Positions 1 to 9,082 of a DNA stretch of 64,000 nt are shown here, one piece after another. The stretch covers positions 1-64,000 of the forward strand of contig NZ_QJTD01000007.1 of NCBI RefSeq assembly GCF_003217215.1, given 5' to 3'. Numbering within the stretch: the stretch's first letter is position 1; each line of letters starts with the position of its first letter. Position numbers and translations under genes: made by a program. Source of the stretch: Winogradskyella epiphytica. GTDB lineage: Bacteria; Bacteroidota; Bacteroidia; Flavobacteriales; Flavobacteriaceae. The notes below the pieces were generated by a model that saw nothing but the letters and a program-made list of their open reading frames with translations, did not search any database and was not told the DNA's origin.

Positions 1-76
1 ATGCCTTCGAAAAATCTAGGTTTTTTGGAAAGAAAAAATTAAATTGTACCATAACCAATTAGCAACTTTTGTTGCG
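1..76. other. non-coding edge segment next to a truncated gene
   Basis: This short stretch follows the stop codon of the minus-strand decarboxylase. None of its minus-strand frames continues the missing C-terminal part of that enzyme. A small hairpin (GCAAC-TTTT-GTTGC) lies at 62-75. No transposase or integrase can be recognised in so little sequence, and the window edge prevents further interpretation. Confidence 0.4.
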
Positions 77-1123
77 TTAAGGCCTTGAATGCACCAAGCC
101 TCTTACTCGTCGCGTTAACTGGATTTGATAGTCTGTTGGATTAAAGCCATGAGCTCCTTCATCTTTAAATATTTCAAGATAAGAACCTTGTTGTGAATGG
201 GCGTTTTTTGCCAATTCCATATTTTTATAAATGACGGCGCCACAATCGTAAGGTGAAAACATCCATTTATGCGGATCTATAGTAATACTATCCGCCTTTT
301 CAATACCAGTAAATAAATGGCGTACAGAATCGGCAACCAAAGCACCACCTCCATAGGCAGCATCGACATGAAACCATAAGTTTTCAGCCTCACATACTTT
401 AGCGATACTTTCTAAATCATCTATAATGCCAGCATTAGTAGTTCCTCCCGTCGCTACAACTGCAAACAAACACTTTCGTTCATGTTCACCTAAAGCATCA
501 ATAGTTTTCTGTAGTTCTTCTCCCGTAAGGCGTTCTTCTGTATCGACAAGAATCATATCCACATCTGCCACTTTTGCCATGGCTTTAATTGAAGAATGCG
601 CTCCAATTGACGTGATAATCAAGCCTTTTTCTCGCTTATAAATTGGATTCTCTCTCCAATGTTCCCTTGCTGTAACTATGGCCGAAAGATTTGCCGATGT
701 TCCACCACTCGTAAAAACTCCAAAAGCCCCTTCAGGTAAACCTGTTAAAGATACGATCCATCGCATCGCTTCATTTTCGCAAAAAATTCCACCTGCGCCT
801 TCCATCCAATACGCACCATGAATACTAGAGGCCGAAGTAATTAAATCGAACATAATAGCTGCTCGTGTTGGCGATGCTGGCACAAAAGCCAAATTACGCG
901 GATGGTCTACAGGCACATTTGCACTTGCCAAATGCTCTTTCCATAAATTAAAAGCATATTCACCACCAACACCTTTAGGCGTTACTGTTTCACCAACGGC
1001 TAATTTTAAATCTTCTTCTTTTCTCGGCTTCCCTATAGGATGTTCGGTAGCGGAAACTCTACCTATAACATATTTCATGACATCGAGTGTCATTTCAATA
1101 AGTTCTATATCAATTTTATGCAT
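77..1123 (-). CDS. PLP-dependent group II decarboxylase, C-terminally truncated
   Basis: Group II pyridoxal-phosphate decarboxylase of the aromatic-L-amino-acid/glutamate decarboxylase type, a cytosolic enzyme removing CO2 from an amino acid to give an amine. Visible motifs are the cofactor-stacking His176 (AHSSIKA), HVDAAYGGG with Asp254, and the Schiff-base lysine Lys286 in DPHKW. The N-terminal and PLP-binding large domains are intact, but the protein stops at residue 348 directly after the conserved LTRRVRGL stretch. Family members are usually about 450-490 residues, so roughly 100-130 C-terminal residues that help form the active site are absent, and the last residues (VHSRP) look like read-through into unrelated sequence. 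It lies 3 bp downstream of bshC on the same strand and is probably cotranscribed. The substrate cannot be told. It may be a pseudogene. Confidence 0.8.
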   Translation of the reverse strand: MHKIDIELIEMTLDVMKYVIGRVSATEHPIGKPRKEEDLKLAVGETVTPKGVGGEYAFNLWKEHLASANVPVDHPRNLAFVPASPTRAAIMFDLITSASSIHGAYWMEGAGGIFCENEAMRWIVSLTGLPEGAFGVFTSGGTSANLSAIVTAREHWRENPIYKREKGLIITSIGAHSSIKAMAKVADVDMILVDTEERLTGEELQKTIDALGEHERKCLFAVVATGGTTNAGIIDDLESIAKVCEAENLWFHVDAAYGGGALVADSVRHLFTGIEKADSITIDPHKWMFSPYDCGAVIYKNMELAKNAHSQQGSYLEIFKDEGAHGFNPTDYQIQLTRRVRGLVHSRP

Positions 1124-1126
1124 GAA

Positions 1127-2746
1127 TTAGTCTAAGGTTAGAATTAAAAACTCACCTTTTAAAGGCTCTAAAGCTTTTAGTAATTCTGGAATTAATTGCT
1201 CTCCATACTCTAAGTACAATTCTGAAAAATTAGTATTTCGTTCTTGTAAACTTTGATTTGGAAATAATTGCTCTTGTAGTTCTGTACAGCGAGCTATTTG
1301 GTCGGCTAGTTTCTTTTTCTGTGCGTTAAGCAAACGCTTTTCAAGATGTTTTAAACCCTTTATTTGCTTTACCTCTTGGGCTTTCACCGCACCAATAAAA
1401 GACTTATCGGTTTGCTCTGCCAAGTCGAATAAATTCTTGAACTGTTCTTTTAAATGTTGAACTTGTGATGAAAAATCAATCTCTATATTCGAAATTTGTC
1501 GCACTTTTTTATTGATAAATGACTGTCTATCTAAAAATAAATCTTGATTAGATATCTGTAGATTTTCAAGTTTTGTCGCTTGTTTTTCAGACTTTACTAA
1601 TGCTGAATTCCGTAGCAATAGCATAGGAAAAGTAACATTTTGAGCTTCAAAATTCGATTTTAATTGCAACCAATAAATCATTTCCCCTCCGCCACCAATA
1701 TAACAGAGGTTAGGTAGAATTACTTCTTGATACAAGGGACGCATAATCACGTTTGGTGAGAATCTATGTGGAAATTCATCCAAATGTTTTAATAAGGCTT
1801 CTTTAGTCCAAGTGATATCTGTGTCTAAAACAGAATAGACCTCATCATTTTCAATAATCCGTTCTCGTAAGCCATCTTTTATATAGAACAGATTAATCTC
1901 TCTTGGGTTCACTTGAATTTTTAAATCTAATTCTTCAAGTTTTTTATTTGTTTCTGACACCTGCTTAAAAGCCGTTTGCTCCAACAGTTCTTTATACATC
2001 TGCGGAATAAACAATCGCTTCAAATTTTCATCGTCTGCATCAAGTATCACTAAGCCATGTTTCCCGAATAATTCGTTTGCTAAATAACGTGTTGCATCAG
2101 CCAAATTATCATGATTAAGATAAGCTTCTTTAAACCATAACTTTAATTGTTCTGCATTTCTCCCTGGACCAAATTCAGCGGAAATCACTTCAAAAACGGC
2201 CTCTAATCCTTCGGTATTAAAATGACCCACGGCTCCAGTTTGCTCAGAAGTCCATTTGATTTTTTTTCCTTTAAAATTGAAATAATTAATCTCTTCAAAA
2301 TCGTGATCTTCCGAAGCCATCCAATACACTGGAACAAAATTATACGCCGGGTAGGTGTCTCTGAGTTGCTTCGTTAAGTTAATTGTAGAGATGATTTTAT
2401 ACAGGAAATATAATGGCCCTGTGAATAAATTCAATTGATGTCCCGTCGTAATTGTGAATGTGTTTTCTGAAGCTAAGCTCTGAATATGCTCAGTAGTTAA
2501 TTCTGAAGTTTCAAGATTTTTATACTGTGACTTCAGCACCTCAACCAAAACTTTTCGACTTTCCTTTTGTGTGTCTTTTGTATTTGATTGCTTTTCTTCA
2601 ATCTGCGCTTTAAAATTTTCCAGTTTTGGAAAACGGTGATAAAAGTCCTTTAATTCCTCATTTTCATCTAAATAATTACAGATAAAATCGGAGAAATAAT
2701 TAGTATTTCTATAAGGTATATGGTGAATGGTTTGACTTGAATTCAT
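1127..2746 (-). CDS. bshC: BshC, putative cysteine-adding enzyme of bacillithiol synthesis
   Basis: BshC adds cysteine to glucosaminyl-malate in the last step of bacillithiol synthesis, the low-molecular-weight thiol of Firmicutes and many Bacteroidota. The 539-residue length is typical of the family. Characteristic blocks are TTGHQLNLFTGP (residues 100-111) and WMASEDHDFEEIN (142-154) of the Rossmann-like core, followed by a Lys/Glu-rich helical region near residues 455-500 that matches the family's C-terminal coiled coil. It is the first gene of a minus-strand pair with the truncated decarboxylase and is divergent from the M14 peptidase across about 150 bp. No other bsh gene is in the window. 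Identification is by family recognition; the ligase activity is inferred. Confidence 0.92.
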   Translation of the reverse strand: MNSSQTIHHIPYRNTNYFSDFICNYLDENEELKDFYHRFPKLENFKAQIEEKQSNTKDTQKESRKVLVEVLKSQYKNLETSELTTEHIQSLASENTFTITTGHQLNLFTGPLYFLYKIISTINLTKQLRDTYPAYNFVPVYWMASEDHDFEEINYFNFKGKKIKWTSEQTGAVGHFNTEGLEAVFEVISAEFGPGRNAEQLKLWFKEAYLNHDNLADATRYLANELFGKHGLVILDADDENLKRLFIPQMYKELLEQTAFKQVSETNKKLEELDLKIQVNPREINLFYIKDGLRERIIENDEVYSVLDTDITWTKEALLKHLDEFPHRFSPNVIMRPLYQEVILPNLCYIGGGGEMIYWLQLKSNFEAQNVTFPMLLLRNSALVKSEKQATKLENLQISNQDLFLDRQSFINKKVRQISNIEIDFSSQVQHLKEQFKNLFDLAEQTDKSFIGAVKAQEVKQIKGLKHLEKRLLNAQKKKLADQIARCTELQEQLFPNQSLQERNTNFSELYLEYGEQLIPELLKALEPLKGEFLILTLD

Positions 2747-2861
2747 TTAAATTTTTGAAGGGTTAGATAAACCGTTTTAAATCCAGATGTTAATAATGGC
2801 ATAAATATAAGGCTCTTGGTTATTTTAATTACTAAATTTTAGTTAATTCGCTTGAGCTATG

Positions 2862-2869
2862 TATCTTTA
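2862..2869 (+). promoter_or_regulatory. possible -7 box for the M14 peptidase gene
   Basis: TATCTTTA matches the Bacteroidota -7 consensus TAnnTTTG in all but the last base and lies 27 bp before the start codon. No convincing -33 TTTG is seen. Confidence 0.4.
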
Positions 2870-2895
2870 CTTACTACTTACTTAAACTTATTTCA

Positions 2896-5379
2896 ATGCA
2901 AAAACTCCTTATTACTCTTTTAGTTGTTTTCAGCTTTCAAGGATCTTCAATTGCTCAAAACATTCCATCTCCAGATGATATTTTAGGCTATAAAATTGGT
3001 TCACAATTTAGTCGAAATCACCAAGTTATCGACTATTTTAAAGCCGTTCAAGCCAAAGTTCCTAAGCAAGTTAAATTAGAACAATACGGCACAACCAATG
3101 AGCGACGACCTTTATATTTAGCCTATGTTTCGAGTGAAGCTAATATAGAGAACTTGGAAACTATTCGTCAAAATAATTTAAAAAACGCTGGATTAATTGA
3201 AGGAAATCCAAGCGCGTCTGATATTGCTATAGTATGGATAAGTTATAACGTTCATGGAAATGAAGCCTCTAGTTCGGAAGCTTCCATGCTAACCTTATAT
3301 AAATTATTGACCGAAAAACAAGATTTACTGGAAAACACAGTGGTGATTATTGATCCGAGTATGAATCCTGATGGTCGTGACAGATATGTCAACTGGTATA
3401 ATGAAACTGCCAGTCAACCTCATGATATCGACAGACAAGCGAGTGAACATAACGAACCTTGGCCAAGTGGTAGACCAAATCATTACCTTTTTGATTTAAA
3501 CCGAGACTGGCTTTGGGCTTCTCAAGTAGAAACACAACAACGTTTAGAAGTTTATAATAAATGGATGCCACATGTGCACGTCGATTTCCACGAACAAGGT
3601 ATCAATGAACCTTATTATTTCGCTCCTGCAGCAGAACCTTTCCACGAAATTATTACCGATTGGCAGCGTGAATTTCAAACCGCCATTGGTAAAAATCACG
3701 CAAAGTATTTTGACAAAGAAGGTTGGTTGTTTTTCACGAGAGAACGATTCGATTTATTTTATCCAAGTTATGGCGACACCTACCCGACGTATATGGGAGC
3801 GATTGGAATGACCTACGAACAAGCGGGTCACGGAAGAGCTGGATTAGGTATTCTTAATGATGAAGGCCATGTCTTAACCTTATTAGAACGATTAACACAT
3901 CATACAACGACTGGACTTTCAACCGTTGAAATCGCTTCAAAAAATGCTGAAAAACTAAATACTGAATTTGGTAAATTCTTTAAAAACTCAGACCTAACCT
4001 ATAAAAGTTATGTTTTAAAAGGTAATACAGATAAGTTAAATAGCTTAAAAACGCTTTTAAACAAACATCATATTGAATTCGAAAATGCTACAAACTCAAA
4101 AGTTTCTGGTTACAATTATAAAACAGGAAAACAAAGTCATATGAATGTTGATGGCGAAGCATTAGTGGTGCACTCGAATCAGCCGAAAGGCAAAATGATA
4201 AAAGTGATGTTTGAACCTAATGCAAAACTTTCAGATTCTTTAACCTACGATATTACAGCCTGGTCTTTACCTTATGCTTACGGATTGGAAGCCGTAGCAA
4301 GTACGTCAAAAATTCCAAGTGCAAAGTTATTAGGGAAATCAGCTCTTCAAGTATTAAACGATGCTTATGGTTATGTGAGTAAATGGAATTCTATGAAAGA
4401 TGCGAAATTTTTAGCAGAATTATTAAAAAATGATTTTAGAGTTCGATTTACAGAAAAGCCATTTACTTCTAATAACACAAAATTTGAACGCGGATCAATA
4501 ATCATAACAAAAGGCGACAATAAACATATTAAGAATTTTGTAGACAAATTAAATACTCTTGCTCAAGAGCATGCTCAAGTACTTTCAGAAATTCAATCTG
4601 GGTTTTCTCAAACGACTCCAGATATTGGATCGCCAGACATTAAGTTAATGAACAAACAAAAAGTAGCCGTACTTTCAGGAGAAGGCACCTCGTCTTTGAG
4701 CTACGGAGAAGTATGGCATTTCTTTGAACAGCAATTACAGTATCCACTAACCTCAATTAACACTAATGATTTAAGTAAAACTAATCTGAATAAATACAAT
4801 GTATTAATTCTTCCAAACGGTTATTACGGCAAGGTTTTAGACGAGGATAACTTAAATAAATTGAAAGATTGGGTGCGTTCTGGTGGAAAAGTCATTGCCA
4901 TTGATGGTGCACTGCGAAGTTTTGCTGGTAAAGATGGTTTCAGTTTAAAATTCAAAGAGTCGAAAGACGATGAAGAAAAGAAAGCTAATCTCACAGCGTA
5001 TGCAGATCGCGAACGTGATTATAGTAACAACTTGATTACAGGTGCCATTTTCAGTGCCAAGGTAGATAATACACATCCTATGGCTTTTGGTTATGACGAC
5101 CATTATTTCACATTAAAATTAGGAAGCACCGCCTACGATTTATTAGAGAACGGTTATAATGTAGCTTATTTAAACGACACTAAAGTATATTCTGGTTTTG
5201 CTGGACAAAATGCAGTAAAAGCACTAGATCAAACCTTAGTTTTTGGTGAAGAACCTATGGGAAGCGGAAGTTTTATCTACCTAGTAGATAATACCTTGTT
5301 CAGAAGTTTTTGGGAAAACGGAAAACTATTCTTAGTGAATTCTGTTTTTATGGTGAACAATAATGCTTTCGAACTATAA
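2896..5379 (+). CDS. secreted M14 zinc carboxypeptidase with C-terminal amidotransferase-like domain
   Basis: Secreted zinc carboxypeptidase of family M14. A signal peptide ends near residue 20 (SIAQ). Zinc ligands are His120 and Glu123 in HGNEASS and His232 in DFHEQG; Glu308 in MTYEQAGHG is the likely catalytic base. After the peptidase domain (about 40-350) comes a linker and then, around residues 585-690, a glutamine-amidotransferase/DJ-1-like fold (VAVLSGEG, then LILPNGYYG and WVRSGGKVIAIDG), an arrangement seen in large Bacteroidota M14 proteins. There is no Cys in the nucleophile position of that domain, so it is probably non-catalytic. At 827 residues it is complete. It is followed 103 bp later by a secreted M16 peptidase, suggesting a shared role in peptide use. 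Confidence 0.9.
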   Translation: MQKLLITLLVVFSFQGSSIAQNIPSPDDILGYKIGSQFSRNHQVIDYFKAVQAKVPKQVKLEQYGTTNERRPLYLAYVSSEANIENLETIRQNNLKNAGLIEGNPSASDIAIVWISYNVHGNEASSSEASMLTLYKLLTEKQDLLENTVVIIDPSMNPDGRDRYVNWYNETASQPHDIDRQASEHNEPWPSGRPNHYLFDLNRDWLWASQVETQQRLEVYNKWMPHVHVDFHEQGINEPYYFAPAAEPFHEIITDWQREFQTAIGKNHAKYFDKEGWLFFTRERFDLFYPSYGDTYPTYMGAIGMTYEQAGHGRAGLGILNDEGHVLTLLERLTHHTTTGLSTVEIASKNAEKLNTEFGKFFKNSDLTYKSYVLKGNTDKLNSLKTLLNKHHIEFENATNSKVSGYNYKTGKQSHMNVDGEALVVHSNQPKGKMIKVMFEPNAKLSDSLTYDITAWSLPYAYGLEAVASTSKIPSAKLLGKSALQVLNDAYGYVSKWNSMKDAKFLAELLKNDFRVRFTEKPFTSNNTKFERGSIIITKGDNKHIKNFVDKLNTLAQEHAQVLSEIQSGFSQTTPDIGSPDIKLMNKQKVAVLSGEGTSSLSYGEVWHFFEQQLQYPLTSINTNDLSKTNLNKYNVLILPNGYYGKVLDEDNLNKLKDWVRSGGKVIAIDGALRSFAGKDGFSLKFKESKDDEEKKANLTAYADRERDYSNNLITGAIFSAKVDNTHPMAFGYDDHYFTLKLGSTAYDLLENGYNVAYLNDTKVYSGFAGQNAVKALDQTLVFGEEPMGSGSFIYLVDNTLFRSFWENGKLFLVNSVFMVNNNAFEL

Positions 5380-5482
5380 CAGTTAACCTACAATCAAGAC
5401 AAATTGTCGAAGTGCTGTTCGACAAAAAATCTTAAACCGACTATTACAACTAACATTGAATACGATTAATACCAACCAAGAT

Positions 5483-8332
5483 ATGAAACATTTCAAATCT
5501 GCACTGATTGCTCTATTTGTTTTAGCTACACTTTCGGCGTGCAAACAAAATGAAGCCAAAGAGACCAAACAAGAGTTTAAAGTTGAATATGAAAAACTAA
5601 CTTTAGATAATGGCTTGCAAGTCATTCTTCACGTCGATAAATCGGACCCTGTTGTTGCGGTGGCTTTAACCGCTCATGTGGGTTCTGCAAGAGAAAAAGA
5701 AGGAAGAACAGGCTTTGCTCATTTATTTGAACATTTATTATTCTTAGAATCTGAGAATTTAGGTAAAGGTGGCTTAGATCAAATGAGTGCTCGTATTGGA
5801 GGTTCTGGCGCTAATGGTTCTACGAGTAGAGACCGTACTAACTATTTTCAAACAGTTCCGAAAGATGCTTTAGAAAAAATGATTTGGGCGGAAGCCGATA
5901 AACTAGGTTACTTCATTAATACGGTTACAGAACCTGTTTTGGCCAAGGAGAAACAAGTGGTTAAAAATGAAAAGCGTCAGCGCGTAGACAACCAACCTTA
6001 TGGCCATAATTCTGCTGTGATTAATAGCAATCTTTATCCTGAAGGTCACCCCTACAGTTGGGAGGTAATTGGTTCTTTAGAAGATTTACAAAATGCAACC
6101 TTGGAAGATGTTAAGGAATTTTACAAACGCTGGTATGTTCCAAACAACGTTACTTTAACCATAGCAGGAGATATTGATGTAGAACAAACCAAAGCTTGGG
6201 TTAAAAAGTATTTTGATGAAATCCCTAGAGGTGAAGATATTCCTAAAATGGAAAAGCAACCAGCAATTTTAAAATCCTCAAAACGTTTATATTACGAAGA
6301 TAATTTTGCTCGTCTTCCGAGACTAACCATGGCATGGCCAGGAGTTCCAGAATATGATAAAGATTCATACGCGCTTAGCGTTTTAGTCGATTATTTGTCA
6401 AAAGGCAAAAAAGCTCCACTCAACAAGGTTTTAATTGAAGAACAAAAACTAACGGACAATGTTGTCTTCTATCAAAACAATGCGGAAGTCGCTGGTCAAT
6501 TAGCTCTGAGTGTTACAGCTTTTAATCAAATGAATTTAAATTCTGTCGCCTCTGCGATTTCTGAAGGTTTTAGAGATTTTGAAAACAATGGTATTTCTGA
6601 AGAAGATTTAAACCGAATTAAAGCCGGACAGGAAACTAACTTCTATAGAAATCTATCTAGTGTATTAGGTAAAGGGTTTCAACTCGCACAATACGAAATT
6701 TTTGCTGGTGACCCTGGATTTATTAATCAAGATGTAAAAAACATCTTAGCCGTTACTCCTGATGATGTAATGCGCGTTTATAATACTTATATTAAAGACA
6801 AGCCTTATATCGCAACAAGTTTTGTACCCAAAGGCCAAATGAATTTGGTATTAGACAATTCTCAATTAGCTCATGTTGTTGAAGAACAAATTGTTGAAGG
6901 TGCTGAAGAGGAGTTTGATCCAAATTTAGTTGCCACTTATGAAAAAACACCAAGTAGTTTTGATAGATCTGTAGAACCTCCTTATGGCGAAAGTCCTGAC
7001 TTAGTTATCCCAACGGTTTGGAAACGCAGCTTAGAATCTGGTATAAAAGTTTTCGGAATTGAAAATTCGGAAGTGCCTTTAGTGGAATTTGAATTGGAAA
7101 TTAAAGGTGGATTATTATTAGAAGATATCAATAAAGTTGGCGTGTCTAACCTTATGGCGAAAATGCTGAGCAAAGGCACAAAAAACAAATCACCAGAAGA
7201 GTTAGAAAACGCTATTGAAAGTTTAGGAGCACGAATAAATAGTTATGCTACAGAAAATAGCGTAACCATTTCTGGAACCACATTAGCGAAGCATTTTAAT
7301 GCAACCATAGATTTGGTTTCAGAAATGCTTTTAGAACCGCGTTGGGATGAAAAGGAATTTGAACTTTTAAAGCAGAGTACAATTAGTGGAATTCAAAGAC
7401 AAAAAGCGAATCCAAATAGTATTGCATCCGATGCTTTTGCAAAACAACTCTATGGAGAGCATAATATTTTAGCTTATAACAACAGCGGTACAGAAACTTC
7501 GGTGAATACAATTTCAATTTCAGATTTGAAAAATTATTACGCCACGAAACTAACCCCAAAGTTAACCAGTCTACATGTAGTTGGGGATGTTTCCGAACAA
7601 TCGGTAATTTCAGCTTTAGAAACTATAAATAAGAACTGGGAAGTAAAAGATGTTAACTTTCCGGAATTACCTGAACCCAATTACCCTGAAACATCAAAGG
7701 TTTATTTTTATGATGTTCCTGGAGCAAAGCAATCCGTTATTGCATTTGGCAACCCTTCTTTAAAGGCTACTGATGACGATTACTATCCAGCTTCAGTAAT
7801 GAATTATCGTTTAGGTGGTGGTGGTTTCGCTTCACAATTAACTCAAGAGTTGAGAGAAGGAAAAGGCTATACTTATGGTGTTCGTTCTGGGTTTAACGGT
7901 ACAGATTACAAAGGAGAATTCTCTATCAGTAGTAGCGTTCGAACAAATGTTACTTACAAATCTGCCGCATTGATAAAAGACATATTGGAGAGTTATGGCA
8001 AGAACTATAACGAAGAAGATTTAGAAATCACAACAGGTTATACATTGAAAAGTAGCGCACGCGCATTTGAAACCTTAGGTGCCAAATTAAACATGCTTAG
8101 TAATATCAGTAATTATGGTTATGCCGATGATTATGCAAAGCAACGTCAAGCTATTGTGAAGAATATGACAGTTGATGATATAAAAGCCCTAATTGAGAAA
8201 TATATTAAACCAAGCCAAATGATTTATGTGATTGTTGGAGATGCTGAAACACAACTAAGTAAACTAAAAGATTTAGGATTTGGAGAAGCTATATTGCTAA
8301 ACAAAGAGGACGATAAAAATACCAATAAATAA
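5483..8332 (+). CDS. M16 family (insulinase-type) metallopeptidase lipoprotein, two-domain fusion
   Basis: Zinc peptidase of the pitrilysin/insulinase family. The start at 5483 is preferred over an in-frame TTG at 5456 because it gives a clean lipoprotein signal (KSALIALFVLATLSAC), the Cys being the lipidation site. The N-terminal domain has the inverted zinc motif HLFEH (His80, Glu83, His84) and a distal Glu163 in KNEKRQ. The C-terminal half is a second M16 domain lacking HxxEH but carrying the R/Y region (ELREGKGYTYGVRS), so both halves of the clamshell are encoded in one 949-residue chain rather than as two subunits. It follows the M14 peptidase and precedes a DUF1275 protein by 11 bp. Probably periplasmic or outer-membrane anchored. 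Confidence 0.9.
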   Translation: MKHFKSALIALFVLATLSACKQNEAKETKQEFKVEYEKLTLDNGLQVILHVDKSDPVVAVALTAHVGSAREKEGRTGFAHLFEHLLFLESENLGKGGLDQMSARIGGSGANGSTSRDRTNYFQTVPKDALEKMIWAEADKLGYFINTVTEPVLAKEKQVVKNEKRQRVDNQPYGHNSAVINSNLYPEGHPYSWEVIGSLEDLQNATLEDVKEFYKRWYVPNNVTLTIAGDIDVEQTKAWVKKYFDEIPRGEDIPKMEKQPAILKSSKRLYYEDNFARLPRLTMAWPGVPEYDKDSYALSVLVDYLSKGKKAPLNKVLIEEQKLTDNVVFYQNNAEVAGQLALSVTAFNQMNLNSVASAISEGFRDFENNGISEEDLNRIKAGQETNFYRNLSSVLGKGFQLAQYEIFAGDPGFINQDVKNILAVTPDDVMRVYNTYIKDKPYIATSFVPKGQMNLVLDNSQLAHVVEEQIVEGAEEEFDPNLVATYEKTPSSFDRSVEPPYGESPDLVIPTVWKRSLESGIKVFGIENSEVPLVEFELEIKGGLLLEDINKVGVSNLMAKMLSKGTKNKSPEELENAIESLGARINSYATENSVTISGTTLAKHFNATIDLVSEMLLEPRWDEKEFELLKQSTISGIQRQKANPNSIASDAFAKQLYGEHNILAYNNSGTETSVNTISISDLKNYYATKLTPKLTSLHVVGDVSEQSVISALETINKNWEVKDVNFPELPEPNYPETSKVYFYDVPGAKQSVIAFGNPSLKATDDDYYPASVMNYRLGGGGFASQLTQELREGKGYTYGVRSGFNGTDYKGEFSISSSVRTNVTYKSAALIKDILESYGKNYNEEDLEITTGYTLKSSARAFETLGAKLNMLSNISNYGYADDYAKQRQAIVKNMTVDDIKALIEKYIKPSQMIYVIVGDAETQLSKLKDLGFGEAILLNKEDDKNTNK

Positions 8333-8343
8333 AAGTCTATTAC

Positions 8344-9078
8344 ATGTTTAGACATCAAGGAAAAAGCAGGACCTTAAAACACAATTTACAGATCGCGACG
8401 GTATTATCGTTAGTTGCAGGCGTTGTAAATGTTACAGGATTCCTTGCTTTTAAACAATTGACCACGAACGTGACTGGTCATTTTGCCTTGTTTATTAATG
8501 ATGTCGCTGATTTAAAATTTTGGAGAGGCTTAGTTTATTTCCTTTATATCTTTTCATTTCTTATAGGATCTTTTTTATCTAGTTTCCTAATTGATAATTT
8601 TAAAGGGAATAAACGACTCAATATTTTTGTATTACCTACAATTATTGAGTCTCTGATTTTATTAGCTATTGGGTTAACAACAAATATTGTTGCGGTAAAA
8701 TCACCGGATCTTATTATCTGTTTATTGCTCTTTGCAATGGGTCTTCAAAACTCCTTTGTAACTAAAATCTCAGACGCCGTAGTTAGAACCACCCATCTTA
8801 CCGGCTTATTTACAGATTTAGGAATAGATATATCTCATTTATTTTTCCCTAAAATGTATCCAGAAAGAACGAAATTAAGAGCGAATATCAAGCTTAGAAT
8901 CTATATAATATTGTTCTTTTTCGCAGGAGGCTTAATTGGTGGATTTATGTACTCAACATTAAACTGGCAATTAAACACTTTGGTTTTTGCCGCCGTCGTT
9001 CTAATACTGAGTTTATTCTATGATGATATGCGCTATCATCTCATAAAACGAATAAGACGTTATAACCAAAGACATTAA
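8344..9078 (+). CDS. DUF1275 (YoaK-like) multi-pass membrane protein
   Basis: Six hydrophobic segments and the N-terminal block AGVVNVTGFLAF, then TTNVTGHFALF, are typical of the DUF1275/YoaK family, whose function is not established. A conserved internal block AMGLQNSFVTK followed by TTHLTGLFTDLGI is also family-typical. The C-terminus is basic and cytoplasmic. The gene begins 11 bp after the M16 peptidase and may be cotranscribed with it; it ends only 4 bp from the convergent rimO gene, with no hairpin between them. Confidence 0.85.
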   Translation: MFRHQGKSRTLKHNLQIATVLSLVAGVVNVTGFLAFKQLTTNVTGHFALFINDVADLKFWRGLVYFLYIFSFLIGSFLSSFLIDNFKGNKRLNIFVLPTIIESLILLAIGLTTNIVAVKSPDLIICLLLFAMGLQNSFVTKISDAVVRTTHLTGLFTDLGIDISHLFFPKMYPERTKLRANIKLRIYIILFFFAGGLIGGFMYSTLNWQLNTLVFAAVVLILSLFYDDMRYHLIKRIRRYNQRH

Positions 9079-9082
9079 AGCT

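Noticed and set aside
426..641. Plus-strand ORF opposite the decarboxylase
   Set aside because: Antisense shadow with low-complexity Ser/Val content.
5456..5482. TTG start giving a nine-residue longer M16 peptidase
   Set aside because: The added residues precede and spoil the lipoprotein signal; the ATG at 5483 gives a clean one.
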